In this document: positions 12,742 to 23,009 of the stretch, one piece after another
Numbering within the stretch: the first letter of the stretch is position 1
Layout of the letters: every line of letters begins with the position of its first letter
NCBI RefSeq assembly: GCF_963675165.1
Contig: NC_087389.1
Coordinates: 2,328,001-2,392,000, forward strand
Origin: Halichondria panicea
Taxonomy: Eukaryota > Porifera > Demospongiae > Suberitida > Halichondriidae
Direction of reading: 5' to 3'
Length of the DNA stretch: 64,000 nucleotides
The notes under the pieces: model-generated
The model's database searches: none
What the model saw: the letters and a program-made list of their open reading frames with translations, nothing else
What the model was told of the DNA's origin: nothing
Program-made: the position numbers and the translations under genes

Positions 12742-12973
12742 AAGTCTGATACCATTTCATATTTTGGTCATCGTTGGAATAAAAAAAAACTGTTTTATTG
12801 CGCCTAGCAGCATCCGGTGGTTCAATGTCCGTGGGTATGTAGGTGCATTCATCCTTTGTAAGAAAGAAGTGCGAGCTCTCATGACCGTCAAAAATACCTT
12901 TCCTTGGTTTCAGAAAACAGTAACCTGCAAAATTAGCCTGTGTGATAACTTTCTTAGACTTTGTGTTTAGCAT
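12742..12973 (-). CDS. Exon-like frame of unknown gene
   Basis: A 93-codon open frame on the minus strand includes KVITQANFAGYCFLKPRKGI, GHESSHFFLTKDECTYIPTD and KTVFFYSNDDQNMKWYQTSS. It runs into ATGATG followed by GTGAGT, a consensus 5' splice site, at about 12742. A pyrimidine-poor but usable acceptor (TTATCACACAG) lies near 12945. Downstream of the donor, another minus-strand frame continues with acidic and helical residues. The composition is protein-like, but I recognise no domain. It could be an internal exon of a host gene. Confidence 0.3.
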
Positions 12974-13382
12974 ATAGGACTACTTGTTCCCTGCATATAC
13001 AGCAAACAGATCCATACAGTATAATGTCTGATCTTGGTCCAGCAAGGAGTATAGTCTTACTAGCTACTACCTAAAACCTAAAACTTCCTTTCTTCACTAA
13101 AATTAATAGTAAACATGTGGCATTCAGCTACTGCGCATGCTCAACTGGGTGGGCTTATAATCGAGTGAAAATACCCTCGTGCAAGAAGGGATGGGCGTTT
13201 ATTCAAGATGGGCTTATTTTCGCGAGGGTACGGTATTAACAAACCAACTTTATTTAATCCATGGTCACCTGAGATAAGCTGATTGGCTGGAGATCAGCAC
13301 TAAGTTCAAATATTGACCCAATCAATAAAGATCATGTTTTGGAAAAACGTTTCCAAGCATTTCCGAAAAGTCCAAACGGCAA

Positions 13383-13512
13383 TTGAGCGTGAAAGTTCCG
13401 TCGTGTGATTCGTGTAATGTGTGGTACCACGAGCCAATTCCCCCAATTCCCCAAGAAGTACGAGAAGATACCATTCGTTGGAATTGTCCACGGTGTATTC
13501 AAGGTGTGTTCA
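13383..13512 (+). CDS. PHD-finger-like exon
   Basis: The plus-strand frame from 13383 reads VPSCDSCNVWYHEPIPPIPQ and then, 21 residues on, WNCPRC. The spacing C-x2-C-x3-W-Y-H ... W-x-C-x2-C matches the C-terminal half of a PHD zinc finger, whose known role is reading histone-tail modifications; PHD fingers also occur in some retroelement proteins. The cysteine usually found shortly after the histidine is absent here (proline), so one zinc site may be lost. The exon ends in TTCAAG followed by GTGTGT, a plausible donor, duplicated twice as GTGTGTTCAAG. The exon-like tandem array follows at once. Confidence 0.55.
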
Positions 13513-14049
13513 AGGTGTGTTTTACATTTACATGTTCCGTTTCCAACACAGATGTGTGTCCTGCTGGTGAAGATTCCACACGTACATGTCTGTCAGCCAC
13601 CAAGAAGAGTTCTTTGTAGGGTCAAAGTTCATGCAGTATTGTTACGTACAGCGCGTCAGCCACCAAGACGAAGGGTAGGGTCTTTGTTTGTGAAGTCAAA
13701 GTGCATAGACATACATGCTGAGGTCACTGAGGGCGCGTCAGCCACCAAGACAAAGGGGGTCAAAGTTTATGCAGTATCCAACTCAGACCTACATCATGTC
13801 ACTGCTTGTTCGCAAGTTCGAAGGGTACATAGGGTCAAAGTTCATGCGGGATCTCTGATCAGACATACATGAGAGTACGTATATTCTTTGTTTGAGGGTC
13901 AAAGTTCATGCAGTACTGTTATGTAAACCATACATGATGATGTCAAGGAGCAAGGTCATGGTCGCGCGTCAGCCACCAAGACAAAGGGTACTATGTTCTT
14001 TGTTTGCATGCAGTTACAGAGGGAACCTATGTCACTGGGCAGGGCGAAT
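13500..14049 (+). repeat. Exon-like tandem repeat array, part 1
   Basis: A degenerate unit of about 120-150 bp recurs. It comprises GGGTCAAAGTTCATGCAGTA, an acceptor-like TTATGTACAG, a short open stretch around ACTCAGACATACATGATGTC, then GCGTCAGCCACCAAGACGAA, then a donor-like GGGTACGTATGTTC and TTTGTTTG. Copies of the GCGTCAGCCACCAAGA core lie near 13597, 13650, 13735 and 13967. Each resembles a tiny exon with its flanking splice signals. The array resumes at 16264 and 20794, interrupted by two transposons. Confidence 0.7.
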
Positions 14050-14176
14050 TACCGGGACACAAAAAAATAATTACGGCTTGCAGTGTCCCTTGGAATAGAG
14101 CAAGAAAAATTACGTTAAAGTCGAAGTGTCCCTTGTGTTAGGGTGTCCCATAGCCCCATTTAAGGTACGTACACTA

Positions 14177-14240
14177 CCTCGATTCCAGGCCGAGGCTAGC
14201 CTCGAGACCAGGCCGATTAAATGTGGCCTGGATTCGAGGC
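14177..14240. repeat. GC-rich imperfect hairpin upstream of the HIRAN-like ORF
   Basis: CCTCGATTCCAGGCC is followed about 45 bases later by its near-perfect reverse complement GGCCTGGATTCGAGG, with further GAGGCTAG repeats. It lies between the transposon end and the HIRAN-like ORF and may be promoter or nested repeat sequence. Confidence 0.5.
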
Positions 14241-14286
14241 TAGGCCGAGGCTAGCTCTGCAACTTTCGTGCAGCTCTGCAGCTAAA

Positions 14287-14637
14287 ATGTCTTTTGTGCA
14301 GTTTAGAAGTTGTGTACGGGGGGGTTCCATGTCTACAAAGATGTGGAATCCACAAATAGGAGAACAGCTGTTGACAAAACAGGAAAATGGAAATCCAGAG
14401 GATAGCTTTGCAGTTGGTGTTATTAAAGATGACACGACATGTGCCCAGGGAATTATCTCGAATATTATTCAACGTGGTGGTTACATTTCTTGTGAAATAA
14501 GTGGTAGAAGACAATGTTCTGTTCTTCTCCAAGGAGGACTAGAAATACCCTGCATCTATACCTTCAAGGCAAAGAAGAAAATGGTTGATAAATTGTCTGA
14601 TTTGTTGTTGGTACTGGTGGACTCTGATGGACCTTAG
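14287..14637 (+). CDS. HIRAN-like domain protein of pogo-like transposon
   Basis: An intact frame of about 116 residues starts at ATG 14287 (AAAATG context); the frame is open further upstream to 14221. Key motifs are WNPQIGEQLLTKQENGNPED (14343 onward), SFAVGVIK, a GG-Y-I-S-C-E-I-S-G-RR block, and QGGLEIPC near the end. The pattern G..L..K.E..NP.D..AV.V, then a small-residue core, is that of HIRAN domains; in HLTF and Rad5 relatives these bind DNA 3' ends. Two AATAAA signals follow at 14700 and 14803. It converges on the transposase gene, which ends about 300 bp away. A role in choosing or processing transposon ends is inference. Confidence 0.6.
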   Translation: MSFVQFRSCVRGGSMSTKMWNPQIGEQLLTKQENGNPEDSFAVGVIKDDTTCAQGIISNIIQRGGYISCEISGRRQCSVLLQGGLEIPCIYTFKAKKKMVDKLSDLLLVLVDSDGP

Positions 14638-14655
14638 TATTAATTAATCAATATG

Positions 14656-14850
14656 ATTAATCATAACACTGTATTGCATCTTTGTAACAGTATTGCTTGA
14701 ATAAAATAATGTATACCTAGTACGTACCTATACAGTTTTCACTGTCACATTAATCATAACACTGTATTGCATCTTTGTAACAGTATTGCTTGAATTTGCT
14801 TGAATAAATATTAAGAATGTACCTGGTACGTACCTATACAGTTTTCAGTC
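14656..14850. repeat. Tandem duplication of about 93 bp
   Basis: ATTAATCATAACACTGTATT begins at 14656 and again at 14749. The following bases, including a polyadenylation-like AATAAA and a CGTACCTATACAGTTTTCA block, are shared. Each copy therefore gives the HIRAN-like ORF a poly(A) signal. Confidence 0.85.
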
Positions 14851-14938
14851 ACAATCAATATCTGATAGGGGTTCAAAGTCAGGTGAACAGATAGAGTCAC
14901 TATCATCATCACTGTGGCATATCATGATCAGATGCTGA

Positions 14939-16064
14939 CTAATCAGAGCTTGAAAATGGATCATTGTCATTTTGATTCTCAGAACAATAGCCCATTGACT
15001 CACTTCCAAATACTTCAACAATAACTTCTTCAATTTCTTTTTGGACAACACTGTCTCTGATCATTTCATTTTCGTGTCCTCCTAGAGCGTTAGATATTCC
15101 TGTCACGAGGAATGATTTCTTGACAATCGTGGGATTGCTGTCCAGCGTGTCGTTAGCTTCACAAATCCAGTTGACAAGATGTTGCTTTGTCGGCTTGCTA
15201 ATGCTATGTGAGATCCCATTAGTATCCACTTGCTCTATCATATACGTCTCCCAACATTTCCGCAAAACTGACTTCACTGGCTTATTGATACTGACATCCA
15301 GTGGCTGGAGCACTGATGTACACCCACCTGGAATAACCAATACACTCGTGTTTGAAAGTCTGAATGAGTCTTGTACACGCATGGTCAGATATGTGCGGTG
15401 CAGGAGTCGAGAATAAGCAGCGAGCACCTTTTCTTAGTATACTTGATCCATACATCGTCGGTCCATTTGATCATTTGTATCTCGTCCATCCACGCTTCCT
15501 TTTGAAAGGAAACAACTGCACCATGAGAATTGGAGATATCCTTAATTACTCGCTGCGTTTTTCCTTTAAATATAACCATAGGAGGGAGCATTTTGCCTGA
15601 TGACGTACAAGATAAAACAGCAGTGATGCGCTGTTTTTCGGACTTAGTTGACTTGTCAATATCTTCTTTCAGCCACCTATCTACATTAGATGAAGGAATA
15701 CCAAAACGTTTTGCAGTACAACGAATGTCATGATGTCTTGCATATTCTGCAACCTTTAACTTTTTGCCCATTCGAATACATTATTCGTATTTTTTTGACT
15801 GGTGGACTTAGCTCTGTATAAAAAAATTTTATTATTATCTTTTTATACTAGCTTTTAACCCTACTCTTATACACACCTATGGGCATACCTGGATGAGAAC
15901 TTGTTGCAGGTAGATCTACCGTGACTACGGGTCCAGGTCCACTTCCAGGATGGCCTGGAAGAAGTTGCAACTGCGACAGAAGCAGAAGGTATGGCGTGAA
16001 CAGTTAGAGCTGGAGACTGTCTGACAGACTGAGCAGGAGGAAAAAAATTCTTTAGAGTTGCCAT
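14939..16064 (-). pseudogene. DDE_1 (pogo/Tigger-like) transposase, broken and internally deleted
   Basis: Read from ATG 16064 the first exon begins MATLKNFFPPAQSVRQ and reaches a donor CCAG/GTATGC near 15880. A T-rich acceptor TTTTTATACAG lies near 15818. The next block (15771-15385) carries the helix-turn-helix LKVAEYARHHDIRCTAKRFG, then ITAVLSCTSSGKMLPPMVIF, KWTDDVW and the catalytic block LLILDSCTAHI. A frameshift leads to 15427-14939 with PGGCTSVLQPLDVSINKP, the last conserved block. The region holding the first catalytic aspartate is missing between DRWLKED and the ITAVL block, so this copy looks like an internal-deletion derivative unable to catalyse transposition. It converges on the HIRAN-like gene. 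Confidence 0.75.
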
Positions 16065-16263
16065 TCTCCGCGCGCACTGCACTATAATAGTACTAAGCAA
16101 CGAGCAGCCTCGCCCCTTCTGGTCACGCTCACATTGCGCATGCTCTTTTTCATTCTAATTAGATCGGGACGTCTAAAAATATTTACATTTCCTGTTGTTC
16201 CTTAATATAGAATGAAAAAAATTACATAAGTCCGAAGTGTCCCTTAGAATAGAGTGTCCCGGT

Positions 16264-16424
16264 AATTTGGGTGAATACGGTAGAGTGTTGAAGTTCATGC
16301 AGTGTTGTTATGTACAGAGGGATCCAACTCAAACATACATGATGAGTAGAGCAGAAGAATCGAGGGTGGTCGCGCGTCAGCCACCAAGACGAAGGGTACG
16401 TATGTTCTTTGTTTGGTCAAAGTT
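16264..16424 (+). repeat. Exon-like tandem repeat array, part 2
   Basis: One full unit lies between the two transposons: AAGTTCATGCAGTGTTGTTA, acceptor-like TATGTACAG, AGGGATCCAACTCAAACATA, GCGTCAGCCACCAAGACGAA and donor-like GGGTACGTATGTTC. The last five bases, AAGTT (16420-16424), are one half of the copia target duplication. Confidence 0.75.
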
Positions 16425-16593
16425 TGTTGGAAACTGAACTCTGACTTGTTGTAATTAGTATATTTAGCCATTACGTAATGATTAGTGACCTTTGGTCTTC
16501 TAGAATATTCTTGTGTTTTTGTATTTTAAGCCACGTGTGTGACCTTTACTCTTAGTTCTGTTTTGTGATTCTGTGATGTTCTAGAAAATAACA
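16425..16593 (+). repeat. Copia 5' LTR
   Basis: 169 bp, TG...CA bounded, identical to the 3' LTR except for four missing bases (ATTA) near 16480. It contains a TATA-like TATATTTA near 16459 that could serve as promoter. Confidence 0.95.
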
Positions 16594-16607
16594 GGTTATG
16601 GGCCCAG
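16594..16607 (+). promoter_or_regulatory. Primer binding site matching the initiator-tRNA anticodon arm
   Basis: GGTTATGGGCCCAG directly follows the 5' LTR and is the exact complement of CTGGGCCCATAACC, the anticodon stem-loop of eukaryotic initiator tRNA-Met. Drosophila copia and some relatives are known to prime from an internal half of this tRNA instead of its 3' end, and this element appears to do the same. Confidence 0.85.
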
Positions 16608-16707
16608 GCAACGCCTAAGCTGAGCAGTAGATCTAGATAACAGTAAACAGAACTCGGATCAAGATCAACGGATTTGTCGGATCAAGGATCAACGGATTTG
16701 TCCAGTC

Positions 16708-17440
16708 ATGGAAGACAAGTGGACTGTGGAGAAACTAGACGGGTCCAATTAGATCACGTGGAAATTTCAAGTGAAACATCTGTTACTACTGGCCAAAGGC
16801 CTATGGAAGTATGCAGATGGATCAGCTGTACTTGCGGAAGATGCAACAGTCGAACAACAAACGAAGCATCAAAGTACGAAGCATCAAAGTGAATCACAGA
16901 AGGCATTCTCTGTCATTGCTATGTCAGTTAGTACATCACAATTGTACCTGATAACCTCCTGTGAAAGACCAGAGGAAGCCTGGAATTCCCTCAAAAAACA
17001 TTTCGAGAGGGAAACGTTAGCCAACAAACTTTTCCTTAAAAAGCAGTACTTTAGGAAGGAAATGAGTGAGGGAAACTGTATCAACATGCACCTAAAGGAA
17101 ATGAAAGAACTGACTGACAAACTCAGCTCAATCGGAGCACCAATCTCCGAGGAAGATCAAGTTGTCACCCTCCTAGGAAGTCTGCCTTCATCATTCTCTA
17201 TTGTAGTTACTGCACTTGAGGCACGCGTAGATGATCTGACACTAGACTTTGTCCAGCAGCAGCTAATACATCACGAACGCAAACTCAAAGCCCAAGAACT
17301 GAAGTCTGAGGCACCACACGATTCAGTGTTATTGGGAAATCAAAGGCGGAAGACCCCAAGGTACTGGACTTGTGACGAACCTGGACACGTTCAACGGTTC
17401 TGTCCAAAACGAAGAGGGACGTCACAGCACCGAGCACCGA
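16708..17440 (+). pseudogene. Copia Gag
   Basis: The start is ATG 16708 (MEDKWTVEKLDGSN), followed by an in-frame TAG at 16750-16752 where the family normally has tryptophan, then about 225 residues open. Mid-protein motifs include PEEAWNSLKKHFERET and MHLKEMKELTDKLSSIGAPI. The zinc knuckle reads YWTCDEPGHVQRFC: the first cysteine is replaced by tyrosine, so metal binding is probably lost. A perfect 7-bp duplication (17426-17432 and 17433-17439) then shifts the frame; the protease continues in the +1 frame immediately after it. Gag would package the element RNA. Confidence 0.85.
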
Positions 17441-20400
17441 GCAAAGATCACTGAAGATGCAAGCAATGAAGATGAAGGAGCATTCCCAGTATCCGATGAA
17501 GTACCTGAAAACAAGTGGTTGATAGACTCTGGTGCGTCCAGTCATATGACTCCCAAGAGAGAGTATTTTTCAACGTATCGAGCATTCTCTACTCCCGAGA
17601 AAGTTGGCCTTGGTGACGGCAGAACTGTTGAAGCAGTGGGAGTTGGAACCGTCCGAGTAAACATGTTGTTCAAGCAATAGTAAGAAAGCCGTAATGTATG
17701 ATGTATTACACGTTCCGAAGCTGGCTTGCAATTTGTTCTCTGTAAGAGCAGCAGCAAAAAAGGGGAACACAGTGAAATTCAATCAAGTACGATGTTGGAT
17801 CAAAGGTCCCAAAGGAAGTCTTCAAGGAATGGGGTCACTAACCGGAAAACTGTATCAACTGAAGTGTGAAGTCGAAGTCCTAAATGACAAAGAAAATGTT
17901 TCAGTGGTAACAGAAAACTTACCAGAAGTTGACTTGTGGCATCAACGGTTAGGTCACCTGAACAAGCAACAACTCAACACTCTTGTGGATCGAAATTTTG
18001 CATCTGGCATTAAACTGTCAACAACCTCCGAGTTATCGTTTTGCGAAGGATGTGTGGAGGGAAAGATGCAGCGCAAACCCTTCAAGTCTCTGACACATAA
18101 ACAGTCGAAAAGAAAACTAGAACTCATTCATAGTGATGTGTGTGGACCATTTCAGGCAGAGTCGATTGGTGGAAGTCGCTATTTTCTCACATTTATTGAC
18201 GACTATACAAGATGTGTCTGTCCATTTTATCAAGCACAAATCAGAAGTGTTTGAGAAGTTCAAACTATTTGAGGCAATGATGACGAAGGAGTGCGATGAG
18301 CCGATAATGAAACTGAGAACAGACAATGGGGGCGAGTACTTGTCAAAGGAATTTCAGGCATATCTCGCATCAAACGGAATCGAACACCAACTCACTGTAC
18401 CTCATTCTCCCCAACAGAATGGTGTGGCAGAACGGCTAAACCGTACACTTGTGGAATCAGCGAGAGCTATGCTATCTCATTCTAATCTACCCAATAGATT
18501 TTGGGCTGAGGCAGTATCAACTGCTGCCTATCTCAGGAATCGTACTACCACATCTGCCAACGAAGAGCAACTCACACCTTATGAGAAGTAGCATGGTCAC
18601 AAGCCGGACATCAGTAATCTCAAGGTGTTTGGGTGTGCTGCCTATAGTCATGTGTCAAATGCACAAAGAAGAAAACTTGACAAGAAGGCACGAAGAATGT
18701 GTTTTGTTGGTTATAGTAAAAATCCTAAAGGATACAGATTGATCGATATCAACACTGATAAGGTCATCATCCGAAGAGATGTTGTGTTTAATGAATCTGA
18801 CTTTCGATTTCTCAACCGAAAAGATGGCACTGAAAGTGTACCAATCCTACCTGACTTGTTCGATGAGCCTGAAGATGAAGGCGAAATGTTCGATGAGCCT
18901 GAAGAAACTCGGTCGGAAGAACTACCACGTAGATCGGAACGAAACCTGGAAGAACCACTACAAAGATCAGAACGAACTGTGCAACGTCCAGACTACTATG
19001 GACATTCCGAATCTGCTGACACGACCACTACAGAATTTGCTGATACAGCAATCGTACCTGAGCACCGTGCCTGCATTATGCAAGAAATACCCGAGCCAGT
19101 ATCATTTGATGAAGCACTTAAAAGTCCTCATGCAAAAGATTGGAAACTTGCAACTGACGCTGAGTATCAGTCTCTGGTCGACAACGATACTTGGGATTTG
19201 GTAGAACCCCCCGAAGGAAGAGCAGTGGTAGGCTGCAAATGGGTATTTAAAGTCAAGTATGATGGAGAAGGCAAAGTTGAACGATTTAAGAGCAGGCTGG
19301 TTGCAAAAGGGTATTCTCAGAGATACGAAATCGATTTTGAAGAGACGTTCTCACCAGTTGTGCATTTTTCGTCAGTTCGAACACTTTTGGCCCTTGCTGT
19401 ACAAAAGGATATGATCGTCCATCAAATGGATGTAGTTACTGCATTCCTCAATGGCGAGCTCGATGAGGAAATTTACATGCAACAACCTGATGGATACCAA
19501 GTTTCGGGGAAAGAAAATCTTGTCTACAAATTGAAGAAATCTCTTTATGGATTAAAACAAGCACACCTAGGTGTTGGAACCGAGCTTTGAGAGAGTTTAT
19601 GATACAAATTGGATTTGTACAAAGCGATGCTGATTCATGCGTGTTTACCTGACTCAATGAGCACACAACAATCATAGCTGTCTACGTTGATGACCTGATT
19701 CTCATTTCAGATGTCATTGAAGTCCTGTTGGAAACGAAAGGGCTCCTGTCCGAGCAGTTCAGAATGAAGGACATGGGTCCACTTCATTACTGTTTAGGTA
19801 ACTGTGTTTGGCTACACCAGAAGCAGTACATAAAGTTGATGCTCAAGAAGTTTGGCCTTGCAGATGCAAACAATGTTTCTACCCCAGCCGATTGTAATGT
19901 GAAGCTAGTCAAATATGATCAAGTGAGTGGATCTACTGACCATGTTGAATATCAGTCAATGGTAGGTAGTCTGCTCTATGCAGGTTTGCGTACTCGCCCG
20001 GACATTGCCCAGGCAGTGGGAGCAGTTTCTAAATTTTGCTCTAACCCAACAGAAGCTCACAAAACTGCAGTAAAGAGAATATTCCGTTATCTGAAGAAAA
20101 CGATGAATCTGGCATTGAAGTACTGTAAGGATGGAAAACCAGTCACTGGATTTTCAGATGCTGACTGGGGAGGGGATCTGGATGACAGACGTTCAACTAC
20201 AGGAAATCTGTTTTTACTCGCTGGTGGAGCAGTAAGCTGGTTAAGCAAGAAGCAAGCAGTGGTTGCTCTGTCCACAACAGAAGCCGAGTATGTGGCACTA
20301 AGTCTGGCTGCACAAGAAGCAACATGGCTCCAGAAGTTGCTTACAGATCTACAGATGCCAACAGAACCGATTGTTATCAAGGAAGATAACCATGGAGCCT

Positions 20401-20613
20401 TAGCACTGTCTCGAAATCCAATTGTGCACTCCAGAACAAAGCATATCGATATTCGATTTCACTTCATACGGAAAGCACTGGAGGATGGCATTGTCGATGT
20501 CGCTTATTGCCCTACCTCTGAGATGGTTGCGGATATACTTACCAAACCCATTCCTCGTGAAATTGCGTACCCTAATGGGAATAGAAGAACTTGTGACAAA
20601 TCCTACTAATTAA
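17441..20613 (+). pseudogene. Copia Pol: protease, integrase, RT, RNase H
   Basis: Protease: KWLIDSGASSHMT (about 17515), with the active-site DSGA. After a frame change near 17675 comes the pre-integrase zinc motif (LWHQRLGHLNKQQLNTL, then CEGCVEGKMQRKPF), and the integrase with LIHSDVCGPF, TDNGGEY and NGVAERLNRT supplying the D, D and E. A frame change lies near 18215, and TAG at 18589-18591 replaces an expected tryptophan. RT: GCKWVFKVKYDGEGKVERFK, VHQMDVVTAFLNGELDEEIY, a 2-bp insertion near 19562, TGA near 19648, then YVDDLILIS. RNase H: FSDADWGGDLDDRRSTTG, STTEAEYVAL, EDNHGALAL. A further frame change near 20560 gives the original C-terminus ending just before the 3' LTR. All catalytic residues remain. 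Confidence 0.9.
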
Positions 20614-20620
20614 GTGGGAG

Positions 20621-20793
20621 TGTTGGAAACTGAACTCTGACTTGTTGTAATTAGTATATTTAGCCATTACGTAATGAATTATTAGTGACCTTTGGTCTTC
20701 TAGAATATTCTTGTGTTTTTGTATTTTAAGCCACGTGTGTGACCTTTACTCTTAGTTCTGTTTTGTGATTCTGTGATGTTCTAGAAAATAACA
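20621..20793 (+). repeat. Copia 3' LTR
   Basis: 173 bp copy of the 5' LTR with one extra ATTA. It is preceded by the purine-rich primer site ATTAAGTGGGAG (20609-20620) and followed by the target duplication AAGTT. Confidence 0.95.
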
Positions 20794-21226
20794 AAGTTGA
20801 CATACATGCTGAGCAGAATCAAGGTACAAGAGGCCACCGAGACGAAAAGTACGTATACTTTGTTTGTTAAGTAGGGTTGTTTGTTAAGTAGGGTCAAAGT
20901 TCATGCAGTACAGAGGGATCCAACTCAGACCTACATGATCAAGTACGTAACGTATGTTTGTGAAGTAGTTCTGAAGTAGTTTATGCAGTACTGTAGTTAC
21001 AGAGGGAGCTGACCAGACTTGGTCGCGCGTCAGCCAGTCAGCCAGTCAGCCACGAGTACGTAGTAGGGTCAAAGTGTAGGGTCAAAGTTCATGCAGTATT
21101 GTCATTGTTATGTACAGACGATGTCACTGAGCCCAAGGTATGTTTCTTACCTTATATCAGTTCATGCAGTATTATGTACAGACGATGTCACTGAGCCTAA
21201 GGTATGTTTCTTACCTTATATTACAG
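20794..21226 (+). repeat. Exon-like tandem repeat array, part 3
   Basis: Continues directly from the copia target duplication. It has several degenerate units with GGGTCAAAGTTCATGCAGTA, TATGTACAG, GCGTCAGCCA and GTACGTA. The last two units are clean: GTACAGACGATGTCACTGAG, then CCAAG or CTAAG, then GTATGTTTCTTACC, i.e. acceptor, mini-exon, donor, repeated at about 21114 and 21176. Confidence 0.7.
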
Positions 21227-21345
21227 TTCCTCCGTATGTTGTTGCATATATTGATATTGATGTAGTAGAGAACTTGTTTCCTGCTGCGCAAGACAGAGTA
21301 CAGCCAAACAAGAAAGTACAATTCTATGTACATCAGGATTTCTAA
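21227..21345 (+). CDS. Terminal-exon-like frame after the repeat array
   Basis: A T-rich acceptor (CTTATATTACAG, ending at 21226) opens a frame reading VPPYVVAYIDIDVVENLFPA and on through VQPNKKVQFYVHQDF to a TAA at 21343-21345. Placed just after mini-exons with matching donors, it looks like the last exon of the gene whose PHD-like exon is at 13383. The family is not recognised. That the whole 13.4-21.3 kb region is one transcription unit is an inference. Confidence 0.4.
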
Positions 21346-21349
21346 CTAT

Positions 21350-22990
21350 CTAACTACAAATCCTCCTTTTATAATTTAGTTCTACAAGGAAATGTGGTCT
21401 AAACGTCTGACAAAACGTTTAATATTGAATACTTTTCGATTGAATACTTTTTGATGGATGTATGTGACGTTGGCTAAGGGTCGTCCATAACAGCTCTCCT
21501 TTTTTCTGCACTTTCTAGTGCATACGACACGCGCGAAATTTTCGCTGATTTCGTGGGTTAGCAATCCTACACGAAAATATAGATTAGATTCCATTTCCAG
21601 CTCTTGGAGGAAGCCTTGTCGGTATCCGTTTTTACACTTGCCGCCGGTAAATCGCCTGCATCATAATTATAGTATGTTGCAAAAATACAGCAGTATGAAC
21701 ATTGTGTGGTATTCTGCTCAACATTCTACAACCTCGTTATAGCAAAGAGTGGGCATATACACACACCCCATACACCCCACATATCCAGTTTGCTCAGCAA
21801 CGAGGTTCATCCATAATTTTAGCCTTTATACCTGCCTGCAGTAGACTAGATTATCACAAAAACGGTCGCGAAGTCCTATCTTGAAAGGGGCCTCACTAAC
21901 AATACAATTGCAGCTCACTCACTAACCCATACACACACCCTTCGGAATATCCAGTTCGCGAGGTTCGTGTCCCTTCCATTCTCTGTCCCTTATACCTGCG
22001 CCTGCAGTAGTCTCTTGTAATTACAAAAATGGCTTCTCTCTGTCACAACTTCCTCTCAACTTGAGACCACGATCACCACGATCACCACTTAAAGTAACAA
22101 TTGCATATTGCTGCGTACTATTCCACTGGCCATTGGTACTGCCTTATACTAGCTAACCATATGGAGAAAACGTTGACCGAAACTAATTGTTACATATAAG
22201 ACTATATTTTCGATATTCGACATCCCAGAGTAGCTCTGTTCAGAATGGTGATCTTGTGTAGGTGAGTGTAATAAATAACACAAATAACACAAAGACAAAG
22301 ACATCGAAGCGTGCTTAAGCAATTGTAGTTATCACACATTTGTAGTTATCACACATGAATGTTTCTAACACAATAATGTGTATGGTTACATCTTGAGGCG
22401 TTTTTCAGGGGACTGCCCAGACGGTATATATCTAGGCCGCAGAATCGATGCAGCCTGATCACAACGCTGGGGCGGGCGAAGTGAGCCACAGCTGGATGGG
22501 AAGGTGCGTAGTGCTGTCCTTACTCCCCTTACTCCCTTACTCCCACACTGGAGCAGGACCCATTATTATGTTGCATTATAAAAAAAACAAAAGAATGTAT
22601 TAGTGATGGAGTTATGGAGTTATGGATGGATTTTTTATGGTGAGCAGAGTATCGATGATTGATAAGACAGTGTTTTGGCAAAGAAACTAACGGAACTCCT
22701 TACCTAACCATGCTGCTGAGGCGGGGTGACAATATGATTTACAATATGATTTATCACTTATTTATCACTTATGTATGCATATCATTAGGTTGGTGTGTAC
22801 CGTGTGTGCTATTGTTCAACGTTTTGGACGCATGCGCGTGGGAGGCAGAGCCGATTATAGGTATACTCTATGGATAACTGCGCTATTATTTATCGGTACA
22901 TTACTGGTATAGAGTGTTAATGAGAAAATAATAGTTGACACTAGTTTATGGCCAGGAAACCCCTATCCCTCCCGCATTACTCTTGCTAAC
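21350..22990. other. No supported gene
   Basis: Non-coding. A minus-strand frame at 21382-21594 has protein-like composition (ENFARVVCTRKCRKKE) but no splice or family support. Short duplications are frequent. Confidence 0.45.
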
Positions 22991-23009
22991 CAAACCAGAC
23001 TGGGCATCA

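Larger units (their letters stand above)
14052..16262. mobile_element. Pogo/Tigger-like DNA transposon with accessory HIRAN-like gene
   Basis: The ends are CCGGGACAC (14052-14060) and its reverse complement GTGTCCCGG (16254-16262), flanked on both sides by TA, the target duplication of the Tc1/mariner-pogo group. The subterminal motif AGTGTCCCTT with AATAGAG recurs near both ends (about 14082, 14130, 16236). Inside are two convergent genes: a HIRAN-like ORF on plus (14287-14637) and a DDE_1 transposase on minus (14939-16064). It is inserted in the exon-like repeat array, whose units continue at once on both sides. Confidence 0.75.
16425..20793 (+). mobile_element. Near full-length Ty1/copia retrotransposon
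   Basis: A 4.37 kb element is bounded by LTRs of 169 bp (16425-16593) and 173 bp (20621-20793), both starting TGTTGG and ending ATAACA, with target duplication AAGTT at 16420-16424 and 20794-20798. It has a tRNA-derived primer site, gag, protease, integrase, RT and RNase H in the copia order (integrase before RT), and a purine-rich TAAGTGGGAG just before the 3' LTR. The LTRs differ only by a 4-bp insertion, indicating a young insertion, yet the coding part has several frameshifts and stops. Confidence 0.95.

Noticed and set aside
12496..12807. 103-codon plus-strand frame
   Set aside because: It overlaps the better-supported minus-strand exon with a consensus donor and has weak composition.
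13500..21226. CRISPR-like array
   Set aside because: Units are degenerate, contain splice-like signals, lack uniform spacers, and the sequence is eukaryotic.
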